NCBI GenBank assembly: GCA_039028795.1 | Contig: JBCCHJ010000001.1 | Span: forward strand, 62,001 to 126,000 | Length of the DNA: 64,000 bases | Direction: 5' to 3' | From: Thermohalobaculum sp039028795 | GTDB taxonomy: Bacteria; Pseudomonadota; Alphaproteobacteria; Rhodobacterales; Rhodobacteraceae | Shown: piece by piece, positions 18,599 to 26,394 of the stretch | Layout of the letters: every line of letters begins with the position of its first letter | Numbering within the stretch: the stretch's first letter is position 1 | The notes under the pieces: generated by a model | The model's input: only the letters and a program-made list of their open reading frames with translations | Told to the model about the DNA's origin: nothing | The model's database searches: none | Made by a program: the position numbers and the translations under genes

Positions 18599-19231
18599 AT
18601 GGACGACGATGATTTCCAGCCGCCTGAACCGATCGAAGGGCTGCCAGAAGTCCCGCCTGAAGGCGAGCGCATTTTGTGGCAGGGCAAGCCCAATTGGTGG
18701 CGGCTCGCCCAGGATGCGTTGATGCTGAAATGGGTGGCGATCTATTTCGGGTTCATCGCGCTCTGGCAAGGTGTCGGCGCCTGGATGAACGGTGATCCCG
18801 GCTTGGCGGCCGCATCAGTCGCTTGGCTAGTCGGCATGGGCGTTGTGGCGTGTGCGATCCTGGCATTGTTTGCCTGGGTACAAGCTTGGGCCACAGTCTA
18901 TACCGTGACGAACCGGCGGATCGTTATGCGCATTGGGGCGGCGTTAACCGTGTCTCTGAATATTCCGTATCGCTGGATCGGCTCGGCCGACCTGCAGATG
19001 CGTGGTGGAGGCACCGGGACGATCGCGCTGGATCTGCTGGGCGAGTCTAAGTTCTCCTATTTAATGTGTTGGCCTCATATTCGGCCATGGCGCATTCGGA
19101 AAACGCAACCCGCCTTGCGATGTATTCCTGAGGCAGAACAAGTCGCACGACTGATCGCTCAGAATGCCACGGCTCAGGTCACGGTGGGTGTTGAAGCAGC
19201 CCCCGATGCCAGCGCCATAGCTGCGGAATAG
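18599..19231 (+). CDS. puhB: Photosynthetic complex assembly protein PuhB
   Basis: A 210-residue membrane protein directly after puhA. An acidic, proline-rich N-terminus is followed by the WQGKP motif and two hydrophobic segments (about residues 40-62 and 72-98), then a bacterial PH-like (bPH) domain containing TNRRIVMR and IPYRWIGSADL. PuhB is known from Rhodobacter as a reaction-centre assembly factor. The order puhA-puhB-puhC supports the call. Confidence 0.93.
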   Translation: MDDDDFQPPEPIEGLPEVPPEGERILWQGKPNWWRLAQDALMLKWVAIYFGFIALWQGVGAWMNGDPGLAAASVAWLVGMGVVACAILALFAWVQAWATVYTVTNRRIVMRIGAALTVSLNIPYRWIGSADLQMRGGGTGTIALDLLGESKFSYLMCWPHIRPWRIRKTQPALRCIPEAEQVARLIAQNATAQVTVGVEAAPDASAIAAE

Positions 19232-19241
19232 GAGGTAGGCC

Positions 19242-19697
19242 ATGGCCACTACTACCTTGCAACGTGACCGCGAAAAGGTGCCTCGCGTCCTTCTGCGCGC
19301 CATCGCGTTGCTGCTAGTGATCACTCTGGGCATGGTCACATGGGCACGGTTGACCGGCCAACCGCCTGCCGCCATGCCGCCCGATGAAAGCCAGATCATC
19401 GCAGAGCGGAAGATCCAATTGATCGGTGAAAAAAATGGCGCGACAAGGGTGTTGGACGCTGATGGCAGCTTGATTGCCGATCTTGGCCCGAACGAAGCGG
19501 GTTTCGTGTCCGCAGTGACCCGATCGCTTAAATTGAAACGCCGCCTGGCAGGCGTGGACGAAACCCTACCCATCCGGCTGGTTCGCTTCTCCGACGGCCA
19601 TCTGGCTGTCCGCGATGACCTCACGGGATGGCGGGCTGAATTGCTTGGGTTCGGGAAAGACAATGCAGCCGCGTTCGAGCGTCTGTTCACCAACTAG
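19242..19697 (+). CDS. puhC: Photosynthetic complex assembly protein PuhC
   Basis: A 151-residue protein with an AGGAGG ribosome site, a short basic N-terminus, one transmembrane helix (about residues 15-37) and a periplasmic domain. Size, topology and place after puhB fit PuhC, which affects the RC-LH1 complex in Rhodobacter. Sequence conservation in this family is low, so the name rests partly on context. Confidence 0.9.
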   Translation: MATTTLQRDREKVPRVLLRAIALLLVITLGMVTWARLTGQPPAAMPPDESQIIAERKIQLIGEKNGATRVLDADGSLIADLGPNEAGFVSAVTRSLKLKRRLAGVDETLPIRLVRFSDGHLAVRDDLTGWRAELLGFGKDNAAAFERLFTN

Positions 19698-19731
19698 CAC
19701 AACGACAAAGAAAATTATGGAGGGCTAGAAG

Positions 19732-20028
19732 ATGGGACTTTTCACACGAAAGCGGGATTTGGCGCCGTGCACCGTCGAAATCTCGCACTGCTTTGAAAGC
19801 CTGCATGCGCATGTACGGTTCAATGATGGCTCGGTAGTCCATCCCGGTGACACCGTACAAGTCGAGGGGCCAGAGATCATGGCCCCGTTTGGTGAAATTG
19901 TTCGCGAAGATCGCACCGCCGTGATCACGCGGGCGTCGGCAGTTGAACGGCTGTGGACCAGATGGACCGGCGACTTCGAGGTCATGGAGCTCTGCGAATT
20001 CAGTTTCTCAGAAGAGGTGCGGCTATGA
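19732..20028 (+). CDS. Small conserved photosynthesis-cluster protein between puhC and acsF
   Basis: A 98-residue protein without signal peptide or membrane helix, preceded by GGAGGG. It has three cysteines and a predicted beta-rich body (HVRFNDGSVVHPGDTVQVEG resembles a small barrel). Its stop is fused to the acsF start as ATGA, so the two are probably translated together. Small uncharacterised proteins occur at this place in roseobacter-type clusters, and a role in AcsF function or pigment-protein assembly is an inference from coupling only. I do not recognise a named domain. Confidence 0.8.
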   Translation: MGLFTRKRDLAPCTVEISHCFESLHAHVRFNDGSVVHPGDTVQVEGPEIMAPFGEIVREDRTAVITRASAVERLWTRWTGDFEVMELCEFSFSEEVRL

Positions 20029-21152
20029 ACATGCAGCGCGCCACCCACACCGCCGATGCGACCACGGTTGAAGAAGGTTTGGCCATCGCCGAGGAAATGG
20101 CCAAGTTCGATAGCGATGACGCCACTGCCTTGGCCATGCAGGACACTATCCTGACGCCGCGGTTCTACACGACCAACTTCGACGAACTGGACGCGATTGA
20201 TGTCACCCCGGTTCGCGAAGAATGGGACGCCCTGATCACCGAGATGAAGTCGGATCCAAACAAGGGGCACTTCAAGAAAAACGAGGACTGGGACAAGATC
20301 GACTGGGATGCGATGGATCCGCACCTGAAAAAGGAATTCATCGATTTCCTGATCTCTTCCTGCACCTCGGAATTCTCGGGTTGCGTGCTCTACAAGGAAA
20401 TGAAGCGCCGCGGAAATAATGACGACATCACTGGGCTGTTTCAGATGATGGCGCGGGACGAAGCACGCCATGCAGGCTTTATCAACGATGCCCTGCGCGA
20501 AGTTGGTGTTGCGGTGAATCTGGGCTTCCTGACCCAGCAGAAGAAGTACACCTATTTCCGACCTAAGTTCATCTACTACGCCACTTACCTTTCGGAAAAG
20601 ATCGGCTATGCCCGGTATATCACGATCTTCCGGCATCTTCAGGCGAACCCCGACAAGCGGTTCCATCCGATCTTCAAATGGTTCGAACAATGGTGCAATG
20701 ACGAGTTCCGCCATGGCGAGGCTTTCAGCTTATTGATGCGCGCGGACCGCAGAACCATAGAAGGCCTAAACAAGTACTGGATCCGGTTCTTCCTGATCGC
20801 TGTCTTCGTGACCATGTGGGTGCGTGATCATCAACGGCCTTATTTCCACGAAGCTCTGGATGTGGATATCGAGGACTATGACCGGAAAGTGATCTGCCTG
20901 ACGTCTGAGATTTCCCGCCAGTGCTTCCCGGTAGAGTTGGATCTGGACAACGAACGATTCTGGGAACTCTGCAAAGCGATGTCGCGGATTTCTGACAAGA
21001 TGGACCAGGCCCGCGCGCAGGGTGGTCTGATCGGTCGACTGCGCCGGATCGGTCTTGGCGCCCGGGCTGGGCTGGTATTCGCCCGGCTTTACCTTTTGCC
21101 GGTGAAGCGAAACGACCTGCCCGAAAACTCGCGCCTGCAGCCGGTCTGGTAA
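20025..21152 (+). CDS. acsF: Mg-protoporphyrin IX monomethyl ester oxidative cyclase AcsF
   Basis: A 375-residue diiron enzyme. The start is the ATG at 20025, overlapping the preceding stop; longer versions of the frame read through the 98-residue gene. Carboxylate/histidine iron-binding motifs are visible: SEFSG, DEARH (about residue 145) and DEFRH (about 227). It uses O2 to form the isocyclic E ring, turning Mg-protoporphyrin monomethyl ester into divinylprotochlorophyllide. Its presence points to pigment synthesis under air; no bchE (the O2-independent cyclase) is in the window. Confidence 0.97.
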   Translation: MNMQRATHTADATTVEEGLAIAEEMAKFDSDDATALAMQDTILTPRFYTTNFDELDAIDVTPVREEWDALITEMKSDPNKGHFKKNEDWDKIDWDAMDPHLKKEFIDFLISSCTSEFSGCVLYKEMKRRGNNDDITGLFQMMARDEARHAGFINDALREVGVAVNLGFLTQQKKYTYFRPKFIYYATYLSEKIGYARYITIFRHLQANPDKRFHPIFKWFEQWCNDEFRHGEAFSLLMRADRRTIEGLNKYWIRFFLIAVFVTMWVRDHQRPYFHEALDVDIEDYDRKVICLTSEISRQCFPVELDLDNERFWELCKAMSRISDKMDQARAQGGLIGRLRRIGLGARAGLVFARLYLLPVKRNDLPENSRLQPVW

Positions 21153-21156
21153 TCTA

Positions 21157-21924
21157 ATGACCGCAGCCGTCCTGATCGCACTTTTTACTTGGTGGTTTTC
21201 CACCGGCGCGATCCTTTGGGCGGTTAGCCGCGGGGCAGGGCGCACTGCCGTTATTGCCAGTGCGCCCATCGCGATGATCGCCCTAGCAACGCTGATCTGG
21301 GCATCTGGCCAAACCGGTGCCATCGCGGCCTATATCGGGTTTGGGATGGCAATCCTGATCTGGGGATGGTTCGAACTGGCCTTCCTGACCGGGGTGATCA
21401 CCGGACCGGTAACGCGGCCATGCCCTCCTGGATTGAATGGTCCTGGGCACTTTCTGATGGCATGGGGCACGGTTGCGCATCACGAACTGGCGCTTTTGTT
21501 CACCGCGATCCTACTGGGAACCTTGACCTGGGCCGCTCCAGAACAGACAGGGCTATGGACATTCCTGGTTCTGTTTTTTGCTAGGATCTCGGCAAAACTG
21601 AACGTCTATCTGGGTGTGCCGAACCTCAGCCATGAAATGATGCCTGGCCCAGTCGCTCATATGAAGAGCTACTTTGCTACCCGGCGGATGAATTGGTTGT
21701 TCCCGGTCTCGGTCACCTTTCTGACCGTCGGGGTCGTGATTTGGATTGCGCGCGCAGTCGACAATCCGAACCTGATGGTCGGACATACCTTGCTGGCTAC
21801 GCTGACCGCGCTGGCCCTACTGGAACACTGGTTGATGGTGCTGCCTGTGCGCGACTCTGCGCTTTGGCAGTGGATGACAAAACGAAATGACGGACGCCCT
21901 GCGGGCGCAGAACCCGCGGACTGA
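21157..21924 (+). CDS. puhE: PuhE, putative photosynthetic complex assembly membrane protein
   Basis: A 255-residue protein with about seven hydrophobic helices, starting 4 bases after acsF. The HEL motif after the third helix and the conserved KLNVYLGVPN segment are typical of the DUF3623/PuhE family found near puhA in purple bacteria, where it modulates RC-LH1 or pigment levels. The order acsF-puhE differs from Rhodobacter capsulatus (puhE-acsF). It is followed at short distance by hemA. Confidence 0.92.
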   Translation: MTAAVLIALFTWWFSTGAILWAVSRGAGRTAVIASAPIAMIALATLIWASGQTGAIAAYIGFGMAILIWGWFELAFLTGVITGPVTRPCPPGLNGPGHFLMAWGTVAHHELALLFTAILLGTLTWAAPEQTGLWTFLVLFFARISAKLNVYLGVPNLSHEMMPGPVAHMKSYFATRRMNWLFPVSVTFLTVGVVIWIARAVDNPNLMVGHTLLATLTALALLEHWLMVLPVRDSALWQWMTKRNDGRPAGAEPAD

Positions 21925-21940
21925 CCTGAGGAGGGAACCC

Positions 21941-23167
21941 ATGGACTATGAGGCCCATTTCCGTACACGCCTAGACGCCCTTCGGGATGAAGGCAATTAT
22001 CGAGTCTTTGCGGATCTGGAGCGCCGAGTTGGCGAATTTCCCAGCGCCGCGCGCCACGTTGGCGAAGGTGGGAACGCATCCACCCATGACGTGACGGTTT
22101 GGTGCTCGAACGACTATCTGGGTATGGGTCAGCACCAGGCGGTCCGCGAAGCGATGAAGGATGCCATTGATGCTTGCGGAGCGGGTGCCGGAGGGACCCG
22201 CAATATTTCAGGCACCAATCACAATCACGTCCTTCTGGAAGAGGAACTCGCCGACCTGCATGGCAAGGAAGCCGCTCTTTTATTCACCTCTGGATATGTG
22301 TCGAACTTTGCGGCGCTTGGCACCCTGGGCGCCACCATTCCCGGATGCGTGATCCTATCTGATGCGTTGAACCATGCCAGCATGATCGAAGGCATCCGCC
22401 ATTCCCGCGCCGAAAAGAAGATCTGGAAGCACAATGATCTTCGCGATCTGGAAGAAAAGCTAAAGGCGCTGGATCGGGATCAGCCTAAGATGATCGCTTT
22501 CGAAAGTGTCTATTCCATGGATGGTGATATCGCACCGATCCACGAGATCTGTGATCTGGCCGACCATTACAATGCTATGACCTACCTGGATGAGGTTCAT
22601 GCGGTTGGAATGTACGGCCCGCGTGGTGGCGGTATCGCAGAACAGGAAGGCGCAATGCAGCGTCTGACGATCATTGAAGGTACTTTGGCCAAGGCTTATG
22701 GCACCTTGGGCGGCTACGTCGCCGGCTCTGCAGCCATGTGTGACTATATCCGGTCGTTCTCCAGCGGGTTTATCTTTACCACCGCGCTGCCACCGGCGGT
22801 TGCAGCCGGTGCAAAGGTCGCTGTGCGCCATCTGAAATGGTCCAACCACGAAAGGGTCCAACAACGCCGTGCTGTGGACAGTTTGCGCGCAAAACTGGAC
22901 GCTCAAGGTATTCCGCACATGCCGAATCCGAGCCACATCATACCGGTCATGGTCGGCGACCCGGTAAAATGCAAAATGCTGTCGGACATCCTATTGGATG
23001 ATTATGGGATCTATGTTCAGCCCATCAACTATCCAACGGTGCCGAAAGGAACCGAAAGACTGCGCTTTACACCTGGACCTTTGCACACGGAAGACCACAT
23101 AAATCATTTGGTCCAAGCATTGTCGGCGCTTTGGTCGCAATGTGCACTGTCGCGCGCTGTTGCATAA
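21941..23167 (+). CDS. hemA: 5-aminolevulinate synthase
   Basis: A 408-residue PLP enzyme of the alpha-oxoamine synthase family. The ATG at 21941 follows GAGGAGGG and gives the MDYE start typical of alphaproteobacterial ALAS; the frame extends back into puhE only as a shadow. Lys251 in the TLAKAYGTLGG motif is the Schiff-base lysine, and the DEVHAVG motif near residue 217 holds the cofactor aspartate. It condenses glycine and succinyl-CoA to 5-aminolevulinate, the entry step for heme, B12 and bacteriochlorophyll. Lying at the end of the photosynthesis operon, its expression can rise together with pigment synthesis. Confidence 0.97.
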   Translation: MDYEAHFRTRLDALRDEGNYRVFADLERRVGEFPSAARHVGEGGNASTHDVTVWCSNDYLGMGQHQAVREAMKDAIDACGAGAGGTRNISGTNHNHVLLEEELADLHGKEAALLFTSGYVSNFAALGTLGATIPGCVILSDALNHASMIEGIRHSRAEKKIWKHNDLRDLEEKLKALDRDQPKMIAFESVYSMDGDIAPIHEICDLADHYNAMTYLDEVHAVGMYGPRGGGIAEQEGAMQRLTIIEGTLAKAYGTLGGYVAGSAAMCDYIRSFSSGFIFTTALPPAVAAGAKVAVRHLKWSNHERVQQRRAVDSLRAKLDAQGIPHMPNPSHIIPVMVGDPVKCKMLSDILLDDYGIYVQPINYPTVPKGTERLRFTPGPLHTEDHINHLVQALSALWSQCALSRAVA

Positions 23168-23342
23168 AGGAGCATCAAGCAAGCAGATCAACTTTCTGTC
23201 ATTCAACGACGAGGCACAGAATAAACAGCGTAGAACGACTGTTATTTGGGTACTGGCACGTTGAAGACAAGATCTGCCGAGCCATTTGTCTGCTTGCCCG
23301 AAGGGTCGGCATAAAACTCACGTGGCGAAAAACGAGGAAACT

Positions 23343-23828
23343 ATGACACTGATCACCAGACGCACTCTTCTTGTTTCTACTGGCGCACTTATGGTGCTGC
23401 CTTCTCTTCCGGCGTTGTCTGCGACGGCACACGATGTGGAGATGCTGAATAAAGATCCGGACGACAAAAAGCGGCGGATGCTTTTCAAACCGATAATCCA
23501 AGTCGTTGAGCCAGGTGATACGGTGAAATTTTTGCCGACCGACAAGGGCCACAATTCTGCCTCGCTCAAAGGCATGATCCCTGAGGGAACCGAGGCCTGG
23601 AAGGGCAAGATCAATAAAGAAATCGAAGTGACCTTCGAAAAGCCCGGCTTCTATGGCTATCAGTGCACGCCCCATTATTCGATCGGTATGGTCGGGCTGG
23701 TAATCTGCAAAGGTGACGGCATGATGGATAACCTAGAAGCCGCGCAAGGTGTTAAACAACGCGGCAAGGCCAAGAAAACATGGGCAGCCATCTGGGAACA
23801 AGCTGAAGCAGACGGCCTTCTGGCTTAA
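23343..23828 (+). CDS. Pseudoazurin-type blue copper protein
   Basis: A 161-residue exported cupredoxin. The ATG at 23343 follows ACGAGGAA; upstream in-frame codons lack a ribosome site. The N-terminus has a twin arginine (ITRRTLL) and hydrophobic stretch ending in LPALSA, so Tat export with cleavage near residue 27 is likely. The four type-1 copper ligands are visible: His70, Cys108, His111 and Met116. Length and spacing fit pseudoazurin, a periplasmic one-electron carrier known as donor to nitrite or nitrous oxide reductases. No denitrification gene is in the window; the nearest neighbours are hemA and the photosynthesis operon. The 175-base gap to hemA shows no recognisable FNR box. Confidence 0.93.
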   Translation: MTLITRRTLLVSTGALMVLPSLPALSATAHDVEMLNKDPDDKKRRMLFKPIIQVVEPGDTVKFLPTDKGHNSASLKGMIPEGTEAWKGKINKEIEVTFEKPGFYGYQCTPHYSIGMVGLVICKGDGMMDNLEAAQGVKQRGKAKKTWAAIWEQAEADGLLA

Positions 23829-23864
23829 TAGGTTTTCATTTCCTATCACTGGCGAGGTTCAAGT

Positions 23865-23895
23865 GCGTGCACTCTTAGGGGTGCACGCTTTTTTT
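23865..23895 (+). terminator. Strong intrinsic terminator after the pseudoazurin gene
   Basis: A perfect 8-bp stem GCGTGCAC / GTGCACGC with an 8-base loop is followed immediately by seven T residues, 36 bases after the pseudoazurin stop. This is the clearest Rho-independent terminator in the window and marks the right end of the photosynthesis block. Confidence 0.9.
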
Positions 23896-23950
23896 GTGGT
23901 TTTCTTACATGTGGACCTTCGCGACGTTGGTCGCCGTCGGCGCGAATCCG

Positions 23951-24658
23951 CTACATCCCCGGGTCGAGCGACGCAGCCAACGTCATCACCAGTGTTTTGA
24001 CTGAAAACACAGGTAGCCCAGTCGCGTCGATCACCGCACCTTGATATGGCGGCATGTTCGTACATTCGAAGATCAGTGCACCCAACTCAGGATGGGCTGC
24101 CTGAAAACGAACTGCAGCGTCGACCATGTCTCGCTCGGCCTGTGCGACGTCCAGTCGAGCTTCATTGTTCAGGATAACACGCTGGAATTCGCATCCCTCG
24201 GCTACGCCAGCGACCAGCGTATCCGGCGGCACACCCGCACCAGTAAGATGTGCTTCGGTCAGCGTCTCAGGCGAAATCGTCAGAATGCCAACCTTCTTTC
24301 CTTCCGGCAGCATCGCTTGGATCGATGCTGCCTGCAGCATCGCTGAAGTGGCCACCGGGACCGGCAATGCTTCGGTCAATTGACGCTGGAACTTTGCTAG
24401 AAACCCGCAATTGGTCGTGATCAGGCGGCAACCGTCTGCGACCAACTCCAAACCGGCTTCGATGAATTCATCCAGCGTCCCCTCGGCGCCGCACCGAACC
24501 ACCAGATCAGGCGACGCTCCCCGAACGATCCTATACCTAACAGGAAAGGGCCAGGTGCGGGCGTTGCCCATGTCTCCCACGATGCGGGGAAATCGCGCAT
24601 CCAGCATTAGGATGCCAACATCGATGCCGTAGATCGGCTGCTCACCTGTCGCGATCAT
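23951..24658 (-). CDS. Asp/Glu racemase-superfamily protein
   Basis: A 235-residue protein from the ATG at 24658, which has GGGAGG closely upstream; the open frame extends 18 codons further without a ribosome site. Cys84 (TTNCGF) and Cys199 (FECTNMPP) are the paired catalytic cysteines of the aspartate/glutamate/hydantoin racemase superfamily. Family members racemise acidic amino acids or hydantoins or, as in maleate isomerase, move a double bond. It is divergent from a TRAP transporter, so it may act on what that transporter brings in. The substrate cannot be read from the sequence. Confidence 0.85.
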   Translation of the reverse strand: MIATGEQPIYGIDVGILMLDARFPRIVGDMGNARTWPFPVRYRIVRGASPDLVVRCGAEGTLDEFIEAGLELVADGCRLITTNCGFLAKFQRQLTEALPVPVATSAMLQAASIQAMLPEGKKVGILTISPETLTEAHLTGAGVPPDTLVAGVAEGCEFQRVILNNEARLDVAQAERDMVDAAVRFQAAHPELGALIFECTNMPPYQGAVIDATGLPVFSVKTLVMTLAASLDPGM

Positions 24659-24762
24659 CTTCGCCTCCCGCAAGAGTTGTTTTCCATTGACCTGCTTGTG
24701 CGCGAACGTCAACCATCGTGGCCATGGTCACGCCGATTGACCGAAGATCAGGGAGACAGACA

Positions 24763-25728
24763 ATGAAAAAGTTCCTTGCAAGTGCAGCGGCAGTTATATT
24801 GGCCGCAGGAACAGTCCAGGCCGCAGATTGGGATATGCCCATGGCCTATGCTGATTCCAACTATCACAGTCAAAACGGGAAGCTCTTCGCAGAAGCTGTC
24901 GGTGTTTGCACGGGCGGCTCCTTAAACATAACCGTGCATGCCGGCGGCTCGCTGTTCGGTGGTGGCGACATCAAGCGTGCGGTGCAGACTGGACAGGCTC
25001 CAATCGGAGAGCGGTTGCTAAGCGCCCATCAGAACGAGAACCCGATATTCGGTATCGACAGTGTGCCGTTCCTGGCCTCGTCATTTGAAGACAGCGATAA
25101 GCTCTGGGCCGCGTCAAAGGAAAAGATGGGTTCGCTGCTACGCGAGCAGAACCTGGTGCTACTGTATTCAGTGCCATGGCCGCCGCAAGGGCTGTACTTT
25201 AAGAAGGAGGTCAACGGCACCGGTGACACTCAAGGTGTCAAGTTCCGCGCCTATAATGCCGCGACTGCGCGGTTGGCTGAACTGATGGGTATGCTGCCGG
25301 TTCAAGTAGAAGCCGCCGAATTGGTTCAGGCATTGTCAACGGGCGTGGCCGAGGCATTCGTGTCATCCGGTTCGACCGGTTACGATCGCAAAGTCTGGGA
25401 ACACCTGACCCATTTTTATGACACTCAGGCCTGGCTTCCCCGCAACTATGTCTTTGCTAACAAAGACGCGTTTGGTGAACTTACCGAAGCCGAGCAGAAT
25501 TGCCTAAGATCATCGGCCATGCTTGCTCAGGCGGCTGGTACTGCGCGCGCTCATCAACTCGCTGACTGGTATGTCGCACAACTTGCCGCTAATGGCATGA
25601 CGGTGCAATCCCCTGGGGATGGCCTGAAAGCCGACTTGACCGCGATTGGCGCCACGATGGCAGCGGAATGGGCCGACGCAGCGGGTGCTGATGGTGCAGC
25701 TTTAGTTGACGCCTATAAAGCGCAGTGA
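24763..25728 (+). CDS. TRAP transporter substrate-binding protein (DctP type)
   Basis: A 321-residue periplasmic binding protein. The ATG at 24763 follows GGGAGACAG and begins a Sec signal peptide (MKKFLASAAAVILAAG, cleavage after VQA near residue 21). The body is a DctP-type solute receptor; the conserved KFRAYN segment carries the arginine that usually clamps the substrate carboxylate. It is first in a dctPQM set. A GC-rich hairpin follows its stop, a usual way to make the receptor in excess of the permease. Confidence 0.9.
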   Translation: MKKFLASAAAVILAAGTVQAADWDMPMAYADSNYHSQNGKLFAEAVGVCTGGSLNITVHAGGSLFGGGDIKRAVQTGQAPIGERLLSAHQNENPIFGIDSVPFLASSFEDSDKLWAASKEKMGSLLREQNLVLLYSVPWPPQGLYFKKEVNGTGDTQGVKFRAYNAATARLAELMGMLPVQVEAAELVQALSTGVAEAFVSSGSTGYDRKVWEHLTHFYDTQAWLPRNYVFANKDAFGELTEAEQNCLRSSAMLAQAAGTARAHQLADWYVAQLAANGMTVQSPGDGLKADLTAIGATMAAEWADAAGADGAALVDAYKAQ

Positions 25729-25739
25729 TCTGGCAAAGG

Positions 25740-25765
25740 GCGGCGGCCTCGCCGCCGCTTTCTTT
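25740..25765 (+). terminator. Attenuating hairpin between dctP-like and dctQ-like genes
   Basis: A perfect 8-bp stem GCGGCGGC / GCCGCCGC with a 3-base loop, followed by TTTCTTT, lies 12 bases after the receptor stop and just before the dctQ ribosome site. It probably ends part of the transcripts and protects the upstream message. Confidence 0.7.
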
Positions 25766-25779
25766 ATGCGAGGGACCTG

Positions 25780-26394
25780 ATGATCGAAAGTGTCGTCAAC
25801 CTCTTTGGCGAAGTGCCGAAGGCCGCGCAAATTTATGCGATAGGCGCTGTGATCGCGCTGGCGGCGGTTGTGATGCGGATTGCCCTACCAAGGGTTCTGG
25901 ACGGCATTTATGAGATTGCCGGTTATGTCGCCGCGCTTTTCCTCATCGCGATCCTGGTTATCATTTGTATGAACATGGGCGCGCGATGGACTTCGATCAC
26001 CTTTCCTGGCGCTCAGAACTATGCCGGGTATTGCATGGCGGCTTCGTCGTTTTTCGCTTTGGCATATGCGCTGAACCATGGCGCGCACATTCGTGTCAGC
26101 CTGTTTCTGGGGCGCATGGGGCAGTATCGGCGGTGGGGTGAGATTTGGTGTTATGCCGTCGCTGCAGTGACGGCGACCTTTCTTGCCCGCTATGCTATGA
26201 AAACCAATTACTGGTCCGAGAAGTTAAACGACATCAGCCAGGGCCAGGATGCGATGCCGCTCTGGCAACCGCAGATCCCGATGTCGATCGGTGCCGTGCT
26301 GTTGGCGGTGGCGCTATGGGACCATCTTTATCGAATTCTCGCTACGGATCACATTGGCGTCGACCAACCTGATCTGACGGAGGCACGGGACTGA
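25780..26394 (+). CDS. TRAP transporter small permease (DctQ type)
   Basis: A 204-residue membrane protein with four to five hydrophobic segments, the size and topology of DctQ. It shares one base with the dctM start (TGATG). It works with the large permease and the periplasmic receptor in Na+-coupled uptake of an organic acid. Small TRAP subunits are poorly conserved, so the call rests on context and topology. Confidence 0.88.
   Translation: MIESVVNLFGEVPKAAQIYAIGAVIALAAVVMRIALPRVLDGIYEIAGYVAALFLIAILVIICMNMGARWTSITFPGAQNYAGYCMAASSFFALAYALNHGAHIRVSLFLGRMGQYRRWGEIWCYAVAAVTATFLARYAMKTNYWSEKLNDISQGQDAMPLWQPQIPMSIGAVLLAVALWDHLYRILATDHIGVDQPDLTEARD

Noticed and set aside
23168..23342. FNR/Nnr box upstream of pseudoazurin
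   Set aside because: No TTGAT-N4-ATCAA-like site found, so no anaerobic or nitric-oxide control can be claimed.
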